A program made the position numbers and the translations under genes. Source: Candidatus Thorarchaeota archaeon (lineage in GTDB: Archaea; Asgardarchaeota; Thorarchaeia; Thorarchaeales; Thorarchaeaceae). From it: a stretch of DNA of 33,139 nucleotides. Positions within the stretch are counted from its first letter, which is position 1, and every line of letters begins with the position of its first letter. Shown piece after piece: positions 17,764 to 26,397 of this stretch. The stretch lies in NCBI GenBank assembly GCA_003345555.1, contig PRDJ01000078.1, positions 1 through 33,139 on the forward strand, given 5' to 3'. The notes beneath the pieces were generated by a model, which saw nothing but the letters and a program-made list of their open reading frames with translations, was not told the origin of the DNA and searched no databases.

Positions 17764-18783
17764 CTACCATAGTGCATCGTTTGGGCTAATCGAACTCTCG
17801 ATAAGAGCCCTGTTCTCCTGCAACCAAGCGTAGACTTTCTTCAATCCTTCCTTGAAGTCCATCCGCGCCTCATATCCGAGTATCTTGCGAGCCTTGTCTA
17901 TCGATGCAAGACGGCGTACAGACTTATCCCAGTCTCTTTTTGGAACGTAGACAATCCCAGCCTTGCTTCCTGCTATTTCGTTCACACTCTCCGCAAGATC
18001 CTTGACCGTGGTCTCTCGTGATGAAGCAAGGTTGATTGATTCTCCTATGGCACCATCTACAATCCCCATTCTCAGAAGTCCGTCCACAATGTCACCAACA
18101 TACGAGAAGTCTCTGGTCTCGTCCCCTGTGCCAGTTATCTGAAGCTGTTTGCCGTGCATTGCCCTCCAGAAGAAGTTGGGGATAACATTCCTATACCTGC
18201 CTGGGACTTCTCCAGGGCCGTAGACGTTGAAGAAGCGCGCGTTAACCGTTGGTAGCGCATAGGTTTCATGATAGTGATTGCAGTACAATTCCCCCAATAG
18301 CTTGTGCACCTGATACGGTGTGTCCAAGGTGAGACTCACAGTGTCCTCTTTGAATGGGATTTTCGCGTGGCTGCCATATACGGAACACCCAGAGCCGGCA
18401 AACACAACTCTCTTCGGTTTGGACGATCGGCAATACTCAAGGACCTTGAGAGTACCAAGGCCATTAACAAGCAGATCCGTCTCCGGATGATCGATGCTGT
18501 TCTGATTTGCAAAGTGAGCAGCCAAATGGAACACGTAGTCGGGGTAGTCATAAAAGACCCGCTTGAGTCCCTCCTCATCTAGGATGGTCCCTTTTACGAT
18601 TTCAAGAGATCCGTGCTTAGGAAGATTCCACCAGTAGGAGGCCGAGAAGTCATCGAAGACAACCACCTTTCGTGGTTTCCCCGCTAAGAGAGTCTTCACA
18701 AGGTTACTTCCAATGCAGCCTGCGCCACCTGTTATGAGTATTTTCTTGTCAGTATAACTCTGAAGCACTTGCTGAGAATCCAT
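17764..18783 (-). CDS. NAD-dependent sugar-nucleotide epimerase/dehydratase (extended SDR)
   Basis: A 339-aa extended SDR. GGAGCIG (19-25) binds NAD, VVFDDFSAS holds the acidic residue of NAD-specific members, and the active site has S131-GCS then Y157-QVH-K161. RFFNVYGPGEVPGRYRNV and the later RDFSYVGDIVDGLL are substrate-domain hallmarks of UDP-glucose 4-epimerase-like and related enzymes. The frame extends to 18822, but ATG 18783 is preferred because it comes 2 nt after the upstream stop and has GGAGAG/GGTGAT before it. It forms a two-gene unit with the SDR upstream. WW at 51-52 and cysteines near the active-site Ser are unusual details. Substrate unknown. Confidence 0.9.
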   Translation of the reverse strand: MDSQQVLQSYTDKKILITGGAGCIGSNLVKTLLAGKPRKVVVFDDFSASYWWNLPKHGSLEIVKGTILDEEGLKRVFYDYPDYVFHLAAHFANQNSIDHPETDLLVNGLGTLKVLEYCRSSKPKRVVFAGSGCSVYGSHAKIPFKEDTVSLTLDTPYQVHKLLGELYCNHYHETYALPTVNARFFNVYGPGEVPGRYRNVIPNFFWRAMHGKQLQITGTGDETRDFSYVGDIVDGLLRMGIVDGAIGESINLASSRETTVKDLAESVNEIAGSKAGIVYVPKRDWDKSVRRLASIDKARKILGYEARMDFKEGLKKVYAWLQENRALIESSISPNDALW

Positions 18784-18785
18784 AA

Positions 18786-19709
18786 TCACCGCTCTCCGAT
18801 TCGGTACTCCTTCTTGAACCACTCTACAGTCCTTCGAACGCCCTCCTCAAGAGGCACTGTAATCTTGTGCCCGAGACGCTTCTTTGCCTTGGAGGAATCC
18901 GCCACCTTGTATCGTGTGGTAAAGGGCTCAGCATCCTTGAATAGCACCTTACTTCCATCCCTGCCCGTGTATCGCTCTACAAGCCCTGAGAGCTCTTCGA
19001 CATTGTACTGCTTTTCGCTTCCCAAGTTGAACACTTCTCCAGAATCGAACCTATCGATAATGTTGCCAAGCGTTCTGCAGATGTCTTCCACATACTCGAA
19101 AGTCCTCTTGTGTCCCCTGTACACGGTGTACGGTTCGTCGTGGAGTGCTCGGTATACGAAAACAGGAACGACGCCTCTGAACGTGGTGTAGTGTTCATGT
19201 GGTCCGTATACGTTGAAGAGCCTGACTCTCACAGTCTCAGTCTTGTCCATCGCAGCCGAGTTGATGATCTGTAGTTCGTTTGCCCACTTGGTGATCGCAT
19301 AGTCATTCATCTGCTTTATGGGAATCGTGTCAGTAACGTTCTCGGCCATGACACCATCATAGTCACCGTACACTTCAGCACTACCGAAGAATATCATACG
19401 AAACCGAAACTTCTTCTGCGCCGTGAGCACGTTCTTGGTACCAACTGCATTAGTGCGCCACAGATTCTCGTAGTAGGCTTCCCCGTTCCAGCGCCCGTAC
19501 TCTGCCGCAGCGTGATACACAACGTCAATCTTGTGTTCTTCAAAGATTCGCTCTATCTGACGATAGGACCCAACATCACACCTGATGAACTGGGAATCAT
19601 CAGACTGCACGATGTCCGCAGGCCACACGTCATGGCCTCGCTTTCTCAATTCGGCAGTGAGATTCGTACCGATGAACCCACGACCCCCGGTGATTAGTAT
19701 CGATGTCAT
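18786..19709 (-). CDS. NAD-dependent sugar-nucleotide epimerase/dehydratase (extended SDR)
   Basis: A 307-aa extended SDR with GGRGFIG (8-14), an Asp after the second strand (PADIV), active-site S110-AEVYG and Y137-AIT-K141. RLFNVYGPHEHYTTFRGVVP is the family substrate loop, and FEYVEDICRTLGNI follows the usual DDV pattern. The long insertion EYGRWNGEAYYENLWRTN before the NAD-contact Asn is seen in some 4,6-dehydratase or epimerase subfamilies. The frame is open to 19808, but that extension has no homology-like content; ATG 19709 starts directly at the first strand. It precedes the next SDR by 2 bp, so both are probably co-transcribed and act in one nucleotide-sugar route. Confidence 0.9.
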   Translation of the reverse strand: MTSILITGGRGFIGTNLTAELRKRGHDVWPADIVQSDDSQFIRCDVGSYRQIERIFEEHKIDVVYHAAAEYGRWNGEAYYENLWRTNAVGTKNVLTAQKKFRFRMIFFGSAEVYGDYDGVMAENVTDTIPIKQMNDYAITKWANELQIINSAAMDKTETVRVRLFNVYGPHEHYTTFRGVVPVFVYRALHDEPYTVYRGHKRTFEYVEDICRTLGNIIDRFDSGEVFNLGSEKQYNVEELSGLVERYTGRDGSKVLFKDAEPFTTRYKVADSSKAKKRLGHKITVPLEEGVRRTVEWFKKEYRIGER

Positions 19710-19769
19710 GACTTGCGGCTCCGTTCTTGCGGATAGGTGCTCCGAGACAGGCGGAAACCTCCTGCCATT

Positions 19770-19778
19770 CTTAAAAGC
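19770..19778 (-). promoter_or_regulatory. TATA-like element for the SDR pair
   Basis: The minus strand reads GCTTTTAAG about 61-69 nt upstream of ATG 19709. If used, the transcript would begin after the upstream in-frame ATG at 19808, which supports the shorter protein. Confidence 0.35.
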
Positions 19779-19896
19779 GTTATCGTGCAGCACGTCGTGA
19801 TGCTCCACAGATTTGCTCTCATTCTGTTATTCAAGGCTCAGCCATTCGAATCTGGGGCCCGGCTTGCGGTGGTCACGGCCCAAGCCTGAGAGCAAA

Positions 19897-21357
19897 TCAG
19901 GCTTGCGGCTTGCTTTCATCTTCAATGAAATCTCGAACGTGAAATACACCCATGAGGTTGGTCCGACCAGGGATATATCGTATTCCAGACGTGAATAGGA
20001 TATCCTTGTCACTGCCAATCAATCCCATGCCGTGAACCGTGCGGACTGATTCACGAATGATGTCGTCTACATTGTTAACATCTTGATGGTATTGGACAGG
20101 GTGCACTCCCCACAGCAATCTGAGTTTCCTCACTACGGCTGGATCATAGGTCACTGCGAATATGTCCGCAGGGGGTCGGAACTTGGATATCCACCTTGCA
20201 GTGTAACCGGTTCGTGTGGCGGTGATAATGCCCTCAATGTTCTGAGGGATGAGCGCAACAGCATTGTACACCAGATTTCCTATGATTTCAACAATCGCCT
20301 TTCGTGGCGAGGTCATGTCGCCAGGATTCACCTGCGTGATTCTCTTTTCCGCCTTGGTGACGATTCTGTTCATCATATCGACGACTCCAACGGGATCTAT
20401 GCCCATTGCTGTTTCCCCACTGAGCATCACTGCGTCGGCCCTGTCGAAGATGGCATGAGCTACGTCGCTGACCTCTGCTCTGGTAGGTAGCGCTTCGTGA
20501 GTCATTGATTCGAGCATATGGGTGGCCACAATGACCGGCTTGGCCCACATGTTTGCTTTCCTGATGAGGTCCCGCTGAAGGACTGGGACATCCTCTATGG
20601 GCACTTCTATACCTAAGTCGCCGCGCGCGATCATTACGCCATCGGACTCGTTCAGAATCTCTTCATACTTCTCGATTGCCAGTCTGTGTTCGATTTTGCT
20701 GATTACCCAGGCGCTAGAAGGCCCGTTAGAGGTGATTATCTCCTTGACATGTTTCACCTCACTAGGGTCCGTCACGAATGATAGTGCAATGAAGTCTGGC
20801 TCCAATTTGGCTGCGAGGTCAAGATCCTTGAGATCCTTGTCTGTCGGGATTGAACACGAGAGCTTGATATCGGGGACATTCACTCCCTTCTTGCTTGAGA
20901 TGGTTCCCCCGTGTACGACTTCGGTCGTTACTTCGGGAGCGCGAACCTTCTTCACGACAAGCCTGATTATACCGTCGTTTATCGCGATAGTGTCTCCCGG
21001 TTTCACATCTTGAGGAAGCTCCTTGTATGAAATCGAAACACGTGTTTGATCGCCAATGAAGTCCTCCGTTGAAATAATGAACTTCTGGCCCGCCTGGAGT
21101 TCAGCGGGGGCTTTCATGTCTCCAATCCGAATCTTCGGTCCCTGCAGGTCGAACATGATAGCCAGAGTGTCATCTATGGACCGGATTGTCTCAAACGTTT
21201 CCTTCGCAGAGCTGTGATCATCGTGAGAGAGGTTCAATCTTGCGACATCCATGCCGGCCTCGATCATTCCGGTTAGCACTTCTCTTGACCTTGAGGCTGG
21301 CCCAATCGTGCATACTATTTTTGAACGAGTCTTGTCAGGTTGCACGGCTCGAATCAC
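19897..21357 (-). CDS. pyk: Pyruvate kinase
   Basis: A 486-aa protein matching pyruvate kinase throughout. It has TRSKIVCTIGPAS near the N-terminus, ARLNLSH (Arg40, Asn42) for phosphate and K+ binding, MFDLQGPKIRIG before the B domain, the active-site Lys221 with Glu223 in VISKIEHR, and ARGDLGIEVP (Asp247) for the metal. AKPVIVATHMLESM and AVMLSGETAMG follow as usual. The C-terminal regulatory domain is present (TRTGYTARWISKFRPPADI). The signature is slightly unusual in having HRLA after SKIE, where most enzymes have N-x-x-G. The start is GTG, the first in-frame start after a stop. The enzyme makes pyruvate and ATP from phosphoenolpyruvate in the cytoplasm. It is divergent from enolase, so the payoff end of glycolysis is clustered here. 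Confidence 0.96.
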   Translation of the reverse strand: MIRAVQPDKTRSKIVCTIGPASRSREVLTGMIEAGMDVARLNLSHDDHSSAKETFETIRSIDDTLAIMFDLQGPKIRIGDMKAPAELQAGQKFIISTEDFIGDQTRVSISYKELPQDVKPGDTIAINDGIIRLVVKKVRAPEVTTEVVHGGTISSKKGVNVPDIKLSCSIPTDKDLKDLDLAAKLEPDFIALSFVTDPSEVKHVKEIITSNGPSSAWVISKIEHRLAIEKYEEILNESDGVMIARGDLGIEVPIEDVPVLQRDLIRKANMWAKPVIVATHMLESMTHEALPTRAEVSDVAHAIFDRADAVMLSGETAMGIDPVGVVDMMNRIVTKAEKRITQVNPGDMTSPRKAIVEIIGNLVYNAVALIPQNIEGIITATRTGYTARWISKFRPPADIFAVTYDPAVVRKLRLLWGVHPVQYHQDVNNVDDIIRESVRTVHGMGLIGSDKDILFTSGIRYIPGRTNLMGVFHVRDFIEDESKPQA

Positions 21358-21529
21358 TCCATCTGGTCATCCCGGTTGTTGCGATGCGAAATATCCATAA
21401 TAGGGCTTGCTTTTGGCTTCATGTTCAAGCCTATGGACATAGGTACTCGTGTGTTCACATGGATGAGGATAAATCCCGGCAGTTGTTGCTTTGCTACAAT
21501 GCAACCAGTAATCAGACCGTCCGAGTCGT

Positions 21530-21535
21530 GGTGAT
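21530..21535 (+). promoter_or_regulatory. Ribosome binding site deciding the enolase start
   Basis: GGTGAT lies 4 nt before ATG 21540 and matches the anti-Shine-Dalgarno end of archaeal 16S rRNA. The frame upstream of this ATG overlaps the pyruvate kinase gene and encodes no enolase sequence. Confidence 0.6.
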
Positions 21536-21539
21536 CGTT

Positions 21540-22838
21540 ATGGTGCAGTTCAAGTCAGTGAAATCGATTGAGATTCTTGATTCTCGTGGCAATCCAACTC
21601 TGATGACGAAGGTGATTCTGTCTGATGGGACAACAGGGATTGCCAAAATCCCCAGCGGTGCCTCTACCGGTACCCGTGAAGCCTTGGAGCTTAGGGACGG
21701 GGACAAGAGATACGGCGGAAAGGGAGTACAGAAAGCTGCAAACAATGTGAATGCGGTCATAGCGAAGGCTGTCATCTCGGTGGACCCTCTTTCTCAGCGC
21801 AATCTTGATGCCGTTCTGCTAAAGCTGGATCCGAGCAAGGGAAAGAGCAAACTCGGCGCCAATGCAATACTCTCGGTGTCGATGGCAACTGCAGTTGCTG
21901 CGGCAAGTCATCTCAAGGTGGGACTCTTCGAGTACCTAAGAACGAAAGTGATTGGCAAGCCAGCCGCATACCAGATGCCTGTGCCGCTCTCTAATGTCAT
22001 CAATGGAGGTGCGCATGCGGGCAATGAACTGGCCATTCAGGAATTCATGATTATGGCGCTCGGGGCGGCAGACATCCGTGAGGCCGTTCGATACACGAGC
22101 GAGGTGTATCAAGCGCTAGGAAAGCGGATGATAACTAAGTACGGGCGCATGGCAAGGCACGTAGGCGACGAAGGCGGCTACTGTGGGTACGGACTGAAGA
22201 CCACAAGCGATGCGTTCGAGGAGATTGTCGAAGCCATTTCGGCGGCAGGCTATCAGCCGGGGAAGGATGTCGTGCTGGCAATCGACTCGGCGGCGAGTGG
22301 GTTCTACAAGGACGGAGAATACACCGTGGATGGTAAGGCCATGGACTCCTCTGATCTGGTGGACTACTATCTGGAATTAGAGAAGACCTATCCACTAAGA
22401 AGCTTTGAAGATCCGTTTCATGAGGAAGCCTTTGACACCTTCGCCGAACTCACTCGGAAGACTCATTGTCAAGTGGTCACCGATGATCTCACTGTATCAA
22501 ATCCCGCCACCGTTCAGAGGGCGATAGAAGCTAAAGCGGGGAATGCGCTATTACTGAAGCTGAACCAGATTGGTACTGTGACAGAGGCAATCGATGCTGC
22601 AACCATCGCGAACAAGGCTGGGTGGCCGGTCGTAGTCAGTCACAGGAGTGGCGAGACCGGTGATACCTTCATTGCTGACTTAGTGGTTGCTCTGTCCACC
22701 GGTCAGATAAAGAGCGGGGCGCCTGCTCGCAGCGATAGGGTCGAGAAATACAATCGTCTCCTGGAAATCTATGACCTACTTGATGGGAAGTGCGGATATC
22801 CTGGGGCGGACTTCATGAAAGCTTGGAGGAGGTATTGA
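21540..22838 (+). CDS. eno: Enolase (phosphopyruvate hydratase)
   Basis: A 432-aa enolase of normal length. It opens VKSIEILDSRGNPT, then PSGASTG (substrate loop, Ser41), GGAHAGNELAIQEFM (His159), VGDEGGY (Glu211, general acid region), metal ligands Asp249 (VLAIDSAASGFY), Glu290 (RSFEDPF) and Asp315 (VTDDLTVSN), catalytic Lys340 (LLLKLNQIGT) and the phosphate-binding SHRSGET at 367-372. It interconverts 2-phosphoglycerate and phosphoenolpyruvate in the cytoplasm. The frame is open back to 21186, but the first 118 codons lie over pyruvate kinase and its promoter and are not real. It is followed 3 bp later by apgM, so the two are an operon. Confidence 0.97.
   Translation: MVQFKSVKSIEILDSRGNPTLMTKVILSDGTTGIAKIPSGASTGTREALELRDGDKRYGGKGVQKAANNVNAVIAKAVISVDPLSQRNLDAVLLKLDPSKGKSKLGANAILSVSMATAVAAASHLKVGLFEYLRTKVIGKPAAYQMPVPLSNVINGGAHAGNELAIQEFMIMALGAADIREAVRYTSEVYQALGKRMITKYGRMARHVGDEGGYCGYGLKTTSDAFEEIVEAISAAGYQPGKDVVLAIDSAASGFYKDGEYTVDGKAMDSSDLVDYYLELEKTYPLRSFEDPFHEEAFDTFAELTRKTHCQVVTDDLTVSNPATVQRAIEAKAGNALLLKLNQIGTVTEAIDAATIANKAGWPVVVSHRSGETGDTFIADLVVALSTGQIKSGAPARSDRVEKYNRLLEIYDLLDGKCGYPGADFMKAWRRY
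22825..22833 (+). promoter_or_regulatory. Strong ribosome binding site for apgM
   Basis: GGAGGAGGT inside the last codons of enolase, 8 nt before ATG 22842. It is one of the strongest Shine-Dalgarno sites in the window and indicates translation of apgM from the shared enolase mRNA. Confidence 0.7.
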
Positions 22839-22841
22839 GTC

Positions 22842-24083
22842 ATGGCCACCAAATCCACGGCAGTCATGGTTGTAATGGATGGCGCAGGTGACCGACCTGT
22901 GCCTGAACTGGGAGGGCTGACTCCGTTCCAGGCGGCGAAGACTCCGAACTTCGACCGGCTTGCTTCTCAGGGACAAAGCGGACTCATGCACGTGATCTCT
23001 CCTGGTGTAACTCCTGGAAGCGACACCGCGCACCTAGCGCTCTTCGGATACGATCCAGTAACGACTTACCCCGGGAGAGGACCGCTCGAGGCCCTTGGGG
23101 CAGGCCTTCAATCGAAGCCGGGCGATGTGGCGTTTCGAGCCAACTTTGCCACCATGAATCCGGATTTCACAGTAACCGACCGCAGAGCCGGGCGAGAGTT
23201 CACAGGTGAGGAAGGCCTTGCTCTCCAGAAGGCATTGGACGGGCTAGACATCGACGGTGTGAGGGTACACTTCGTTCACACTGTCGAGCATCGCGGTGCT
23301 CTTGTTCTAGAAGGAAAGGGTCTCTCAGAGAAGATAACAGACGTAGATCCTCATGAGGATGGGAAGAAGGTCCTCCAAGCCACACCTCTTGTGCCTGAGG
23401 CGAAAAGAACTGCTGATGTTGTAAACAAACTGATACGGCTCTCCTTTGAGCGGCTAAGAGGTCTTGACGTGAACAAGGCTAGACAGATGAGGGGCATTGC
23501 ATCTGCCAATGTGCTTCTTCTTAGAGGACCTGGTCAACATCGAGAGGTGTCCACTCTCAAAGAAAGATTCGGAATCAGGTCTGCAGTCATTGCAGGAGGA
23601 GCATTGTACATAGGTACTGCTAAGTACGTAGGGATGGAACACATTAAGGTCCAGGGTCAGACAGGGACCATAGACACAAACTTCGATGGCATAGCTGACA
23701 AGGCAGCAGAATGTGTTGAATCAGATTACGATTACGTCTTTGTTCACATAAAAGCTACCGACAATGCTAGCCATGACCATAACGCGAAACAGAAGGTCTT
23801 GGCTATTGAAAGGACAGACAGGATGGTGGGGAGAGTACTCGATCGGGTGGGCAAGAAGATTGTCATTGTTGTTACTGCGGACCACACCACGCCGGTTACA
23901 GTAGGAGAACATACCTGCGATCCTGTGCCGATTGTCATCTGGTCCTCTTTCATCCGCCCCGATTCTGTCAAGCGCTTGACGGAGATAGACGCGCCTCATG
24001 GGGCTCTTCACACCATTCGTGGAATCGATGTGCTACCAATGCTGCTAGGCTACTCTGGAAAGACAGAGAAATTCGGTTCATAG
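22842..24083 (+). CDS. apgM: 2,3-bisphosphoglycerate-independent phosphoglycerate mutase, archaeal type
   Basis: A 413-aa member of the alkaline phosphatase superfamily. It has MVVMDGAGDRP (Asp13, metal ligand), TPNFDRLASQG, the catalytic Ser60 in VTPGSDTAHLALFGYDP, then GRGPLEALGAG, HIKATDNASHDHNAK and TADHTTPV, which supply the two-metal site. This is the archaeal ApgM pattern rather than the bacterial GpmI one. It interconverts 3- and 2-phosphoglycerate and feeds enolase just upstream. The strong GGAGGAGGT site precedes it. The gene is convergent with the nucleotide-sugar dehydrogenase gene, with an 11-bp gap. Asn-Ala-Ser-His replaces the more common Glu-Ala-Gly-His, a small departure. Confidence 0.96.
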   Translation: MATKSTAVMVVMDGAGDRPVPELGGLTPFQAAKTPNFDRLASQGQSGLMHVISPGVTPGSDTAHLALFGYDPVTTYPGRGPLEALGAGLQSKPGDVAFRANFATMNPDFTVTDRRAGREFTGEEGLALQKALDGLDIDGVRVHFVHTVEHRGALVLEGKGLSEKITDVDPHEDGKKVLQATPLVPEAKRTADVVNKLIRLSFERLRGLDVNKARQMRGIASANVLLLRGPGQHREVSTLKERFGIRSAVIAGGALYIGTAKYVGMEHIKVQGQTGTIDTNFDGIADKAAECVESDYDYVFVHIKATDNASHDHNAKQKVLAIERTDRMVGRVLDRVGKKIVIVVTADHTTPVTVGEHTCDPVPIVIWSSFIRPDSVKRLTEIDAPHGALHTIRGIDVLPMLLGYSGKTEKFGS

Positions 24084-24094
24084 CTCTTGAGCGT

Positions 24095-25456
24095 CTAAGG
24101 CTCGTGGTAAGCAATCGGCTGAATTCCACGTTTCCCGATACAACGATACTCGAAACCCTTGGCAATCATAGTCTCTCGGCTGAACACATTCCGACCATCG
24201 ACAATCGCAGGGGTCCGCATTACTTTCTTGATTTTGTCCAAATCAAGAGAACTATACACCGAGTGCTTTGTGACGAGAGCAAGGCAGTCTGCACCAGTTG
24301 CTGCTTTGATTACGTCTTTTTCTATCGGCAGCTGCGTGAATTCCCATTCCTTGACATATGGGTCGTGAAGTCTGACAGTCATGCCCTTCGTCTGAAGTGA
24401 GGATACAAGTGGCGCAGAAGGTGTGTTCCGTGTGTCGTCTGAGTTCTCTAGGTAGGCGACGCCAAGAACAGTGACAATGGCGGTGTGCATCGAAACGCCT
24501 CTGGCAAGAAGTGCATTCTCAACAAGGTTGGCCATGTGAACCGGCATGTAGTTATTGATGCGTCGCGCGAGCGAGATGAACTCTGGCTCAATCTTCCATG
24601 TTCCGTACTCATACAAGCCATACCGCAGAAGCCAAGGGTCCTTAGGCAGACAATGCCCTCCCACTCCCGCCCCCGGGATGTGCATGTGTCTGTCATGTCT
24701 TGCATTCACCAGTTCAATAATCTTGTAGACGTCTACACCGAGACTCTCACAAACCATTGCCATCTCGTTTGCGAATGCTATGTTCACATCCCTGTACGCG
24801 TTTTCTATCACTTTGGCAAGCTCGGCAGTCATCGTATCCGCTGTGTATACCTTGTCTTTCACAATCTTTGAATAGAGGTCCACAGCACGCTGCGTACTCT
24901 TGGGAGTAATTCCTCCCACGACCCGCGGCATGTTGACGATGAATTCAATCAGCTTTCCCGGCATCACTCTCTCATATGAGAACGCGAGGTCAAAATCGGT
25001 TCCGGCCTTGAGACCGGACTCCTTTTCGATAATGGTCTGAACAACGTTCTGGGTTGTACCCGGCGCGACTGTCGACTCCACAACGACCAAAGCTCCCTTC
25101 CTGATTCTCTTCCCTATGCTCTCGCTCACTTCCTTCAACGAGACGTATTGTGGCATGTTCTGCGCGTCAGTTGGCGTCTGTACATCAATCAGGATTACGT
25201 CCGCGTTGCTAAGTATCTCGGGATCATCGGTGACCTTGAACTTGCCCTTAGCGACAACCTTGGAAAGCAGCTTGTCGAGGCCCGGCTCCACACCTTCGAA
25301 CGGGGACTTCCCGCTGTTCAGGACATCTATCTTCCATCCTGACCTCTTTGATTTTCTCTGGAGTCCAACAACTGTGAAGCCTTCGACATCGGCTAGAAGA
25401 GCGGCGCATGGGATGCCTACATAACCCATTCCGACTACTACGATATTGGTCGTCAT
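24095..25456 (-). CDS. UDP-sugar 6-dehydrogenase, WecC/WbpA type
   Basis: A 453-aa nucleotide-sugar dehydrogenase. GMGYVG (9-14) binds NAD; VQTPTD, ESTVAPGTT and ERVMPGK are family motifs; Lys215 (AELAKVIENAYRDVNIAFANE region) and active-site Cys269 in GAGVGGHCLPKDPW complete the site. The GGHC form, instead of the GGSCFPKD of UDP-glucose dehydrogenase, points to the UDP-ManNAc/UDP-GlcNAc 6-dehydrogenase group. It would oxidise C6 twice with NAD+ to give a UDP-N-acetylhexosaminuronate, a common sugar of archaeal N-glycans. LGVAYLENSDDTRNTPS marks the C-terminal domain. The substrate is inferred, not shown. It lies 113 bp downstream of the 4Fe-4S gene on the same strand. Confidence 0.92.
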   Translation of the reverse strand: MTTNIVVVGMGYVGIPCAALLADVEGFTVVGLQRKSKRSGWKIDVLNSGKSPFEGVEPGLDKLLSKVVAKGKFKVTDDPEILSNADVILIDVQTPTDAQNMPQYVSLKEVSESIGKRIRKGALVVVESTVAPGTTQNVVQTIIEKESGLKAGTDFDLAFSYERVMPGKLIEFIVNMPRVVGGITPKSTQRAVDLYSKIVKDKVYTADTMTAELAKVIENAYRDVNIAFANEMAMVCESLGVDVYKIIELVNARHDRHMHIPGAGVGGHCLPKDPWLLRYGLYEYGTWKIEPEFISLARRINNYMPVHMANLVENALLARGVSMHTAIVTVLGVAYLENSDDTRNTPSAPLVSSLQTKGMTVRLHDPYVKEWEFTQLPIEKDVIKAATGADCLALVTKHSVYSSLDLDKIKKVMRTPAIVDGRNVFSRETMIAKGFEYRCIGKRGIQPIAYHEP

Positions 25457-25569
25457 CTAGAGCTCTCTCTGTTTGTTGTGTTAGTGGACCACGACGCTAG
25501 TGCCCTTGTGGGTTACCGTGAAAAAGGTTGTTCTAGGTTGAGAATCGCACTCTTTGGCTCGTCCCTCTC

Positions 25570-26397
25570 CTACTCAACATTGACCACTCTGTCGATTCTC
25601 TCTACAGAATCATCGATATAGTGCTTGTCATCGATTGTTAGTTCGATTGCGTCATTTGGGCAGGCCTCGACACAACGTCCGCAACCGCGGCACTCCTCGC
25701 TTATGACCGCATGGCCCCCAACGACGTGGATCGCATTGACAAAGCATATTCCTCGCGTGCAGGTTCCACATCCTTGGCACTTGTCTGTGACACGGACTTG
25801 TACTCCGGGCATCTTTGTGATTTTCCTGCCAATGCCTGGCGTGAGATCAGGAAGTATCTTCCATAGGCAGCAGCAAGGACAGCAATTGCAGACTGTGAGG
25901 AGCCTGTCCCCCGGTTTGGCATCGAGCCACACAGAATCGAGCTTGTTGCGGCCAATAAGGTGAACGAGTCCAGCTTCCCTGCACTTCCTGACATAGTCAA
26001 GTGCTTCCTCCTTCGAAACCCTTCGCCCCAAGAGTGGATTGATTCTCTTTGCGGCTTCGCCCAGAAACAGACACCCGTAGCTGATCGGATAGTCCTTGCA
26101 CTTCGAAGCATCTCTGCATATACAGAAATTCATAATCCAGTGGTAATTCGCCTTCTTGATGAAGTGTTCAACAATCTTGGACGGGAGGACTGTATCAACA
26201 GGGTGCTCCAGGGACTTGCCTATCGGTATTGTCTGAGATACGACGCTATCCTTGGGGAGGTACATTATGTCATCGTTCTCAAAGAGCATCTTATCGACCA
26301 TGCGACCGAGGCCCGGCACACGTGTCATCAGTGCTATCATGCGTCTGTTGGGGAATGTCTTTTTCAGCATCTGTACAAACCAAAGGGGCCGCGCCAT
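25570..26397 (-). CDS. Cysteine-rich 4Fe-4S protein
   Basis: A 275-aa soluble protein with 18 cysteines. An N-terminal helical region is followed by C92-x-C94-x5-C100-x8-C109 (CICRDASKC, then YGCLFLGE), then VSKEEALDYVRKCREAGLVH and a dense CNCCPCCC run at 170-177. Two ferredoxin-type clusters end the protein: C207-x2-C-x2-C-x4-C218 and C236-x2-C-x2-C-x3-C246-P. The first has one residue more than usual before its fourth Cys, and that Cys is not followed by Pro. This order is familiar from a group of uncharacterised 4Fe-4S binding proteins in anaerobes. It probably moves electrons or senses redox state; no partner enzyme is adjacent. It is divergent from the UPF0182-type gene. The start at 26397 has no clear ribosome site. 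Confidence 0.82.
   Translation of the reverse strand: MARPLWFVQMLKKTFPNRRMIALMTRVPGLGRMVDKMLFENDDIMYLPKDSVVSQTIPIGKSLEHPVDTVLPSKIVEHFIKKANYHWIMNFCICRDASKCKDYPISYGCLFLGEAAKRINPLLGRRVSKEEALDYVRKCREAGLVHLIGRNKLDSVWLDAKPGDRLLTVCNCCPCCCLWKILPDLTPGIGRKITKMPGVQVRVTDKCQGCGTCTRGICFVNAIHVVGGHAVISEECRGCGRCVEACPNDAIELTIDDKHYIDDSVERIDRVVNVE

Noticed and set aside
19710..19808. 33-codon N-terminal extension of the SDR
   Set aside because: The NAD-binding strand begins right after ATG 19709, and a TATA-like element lies inside the extension.
21186..21539. 118-codon N-terminal extension of the enolase frame
   Set aside because: It overlaps pyruvate kinase and the divergent promoter, and enolase homology begins exactly at ATG 21540, which has a GGTGAT site.
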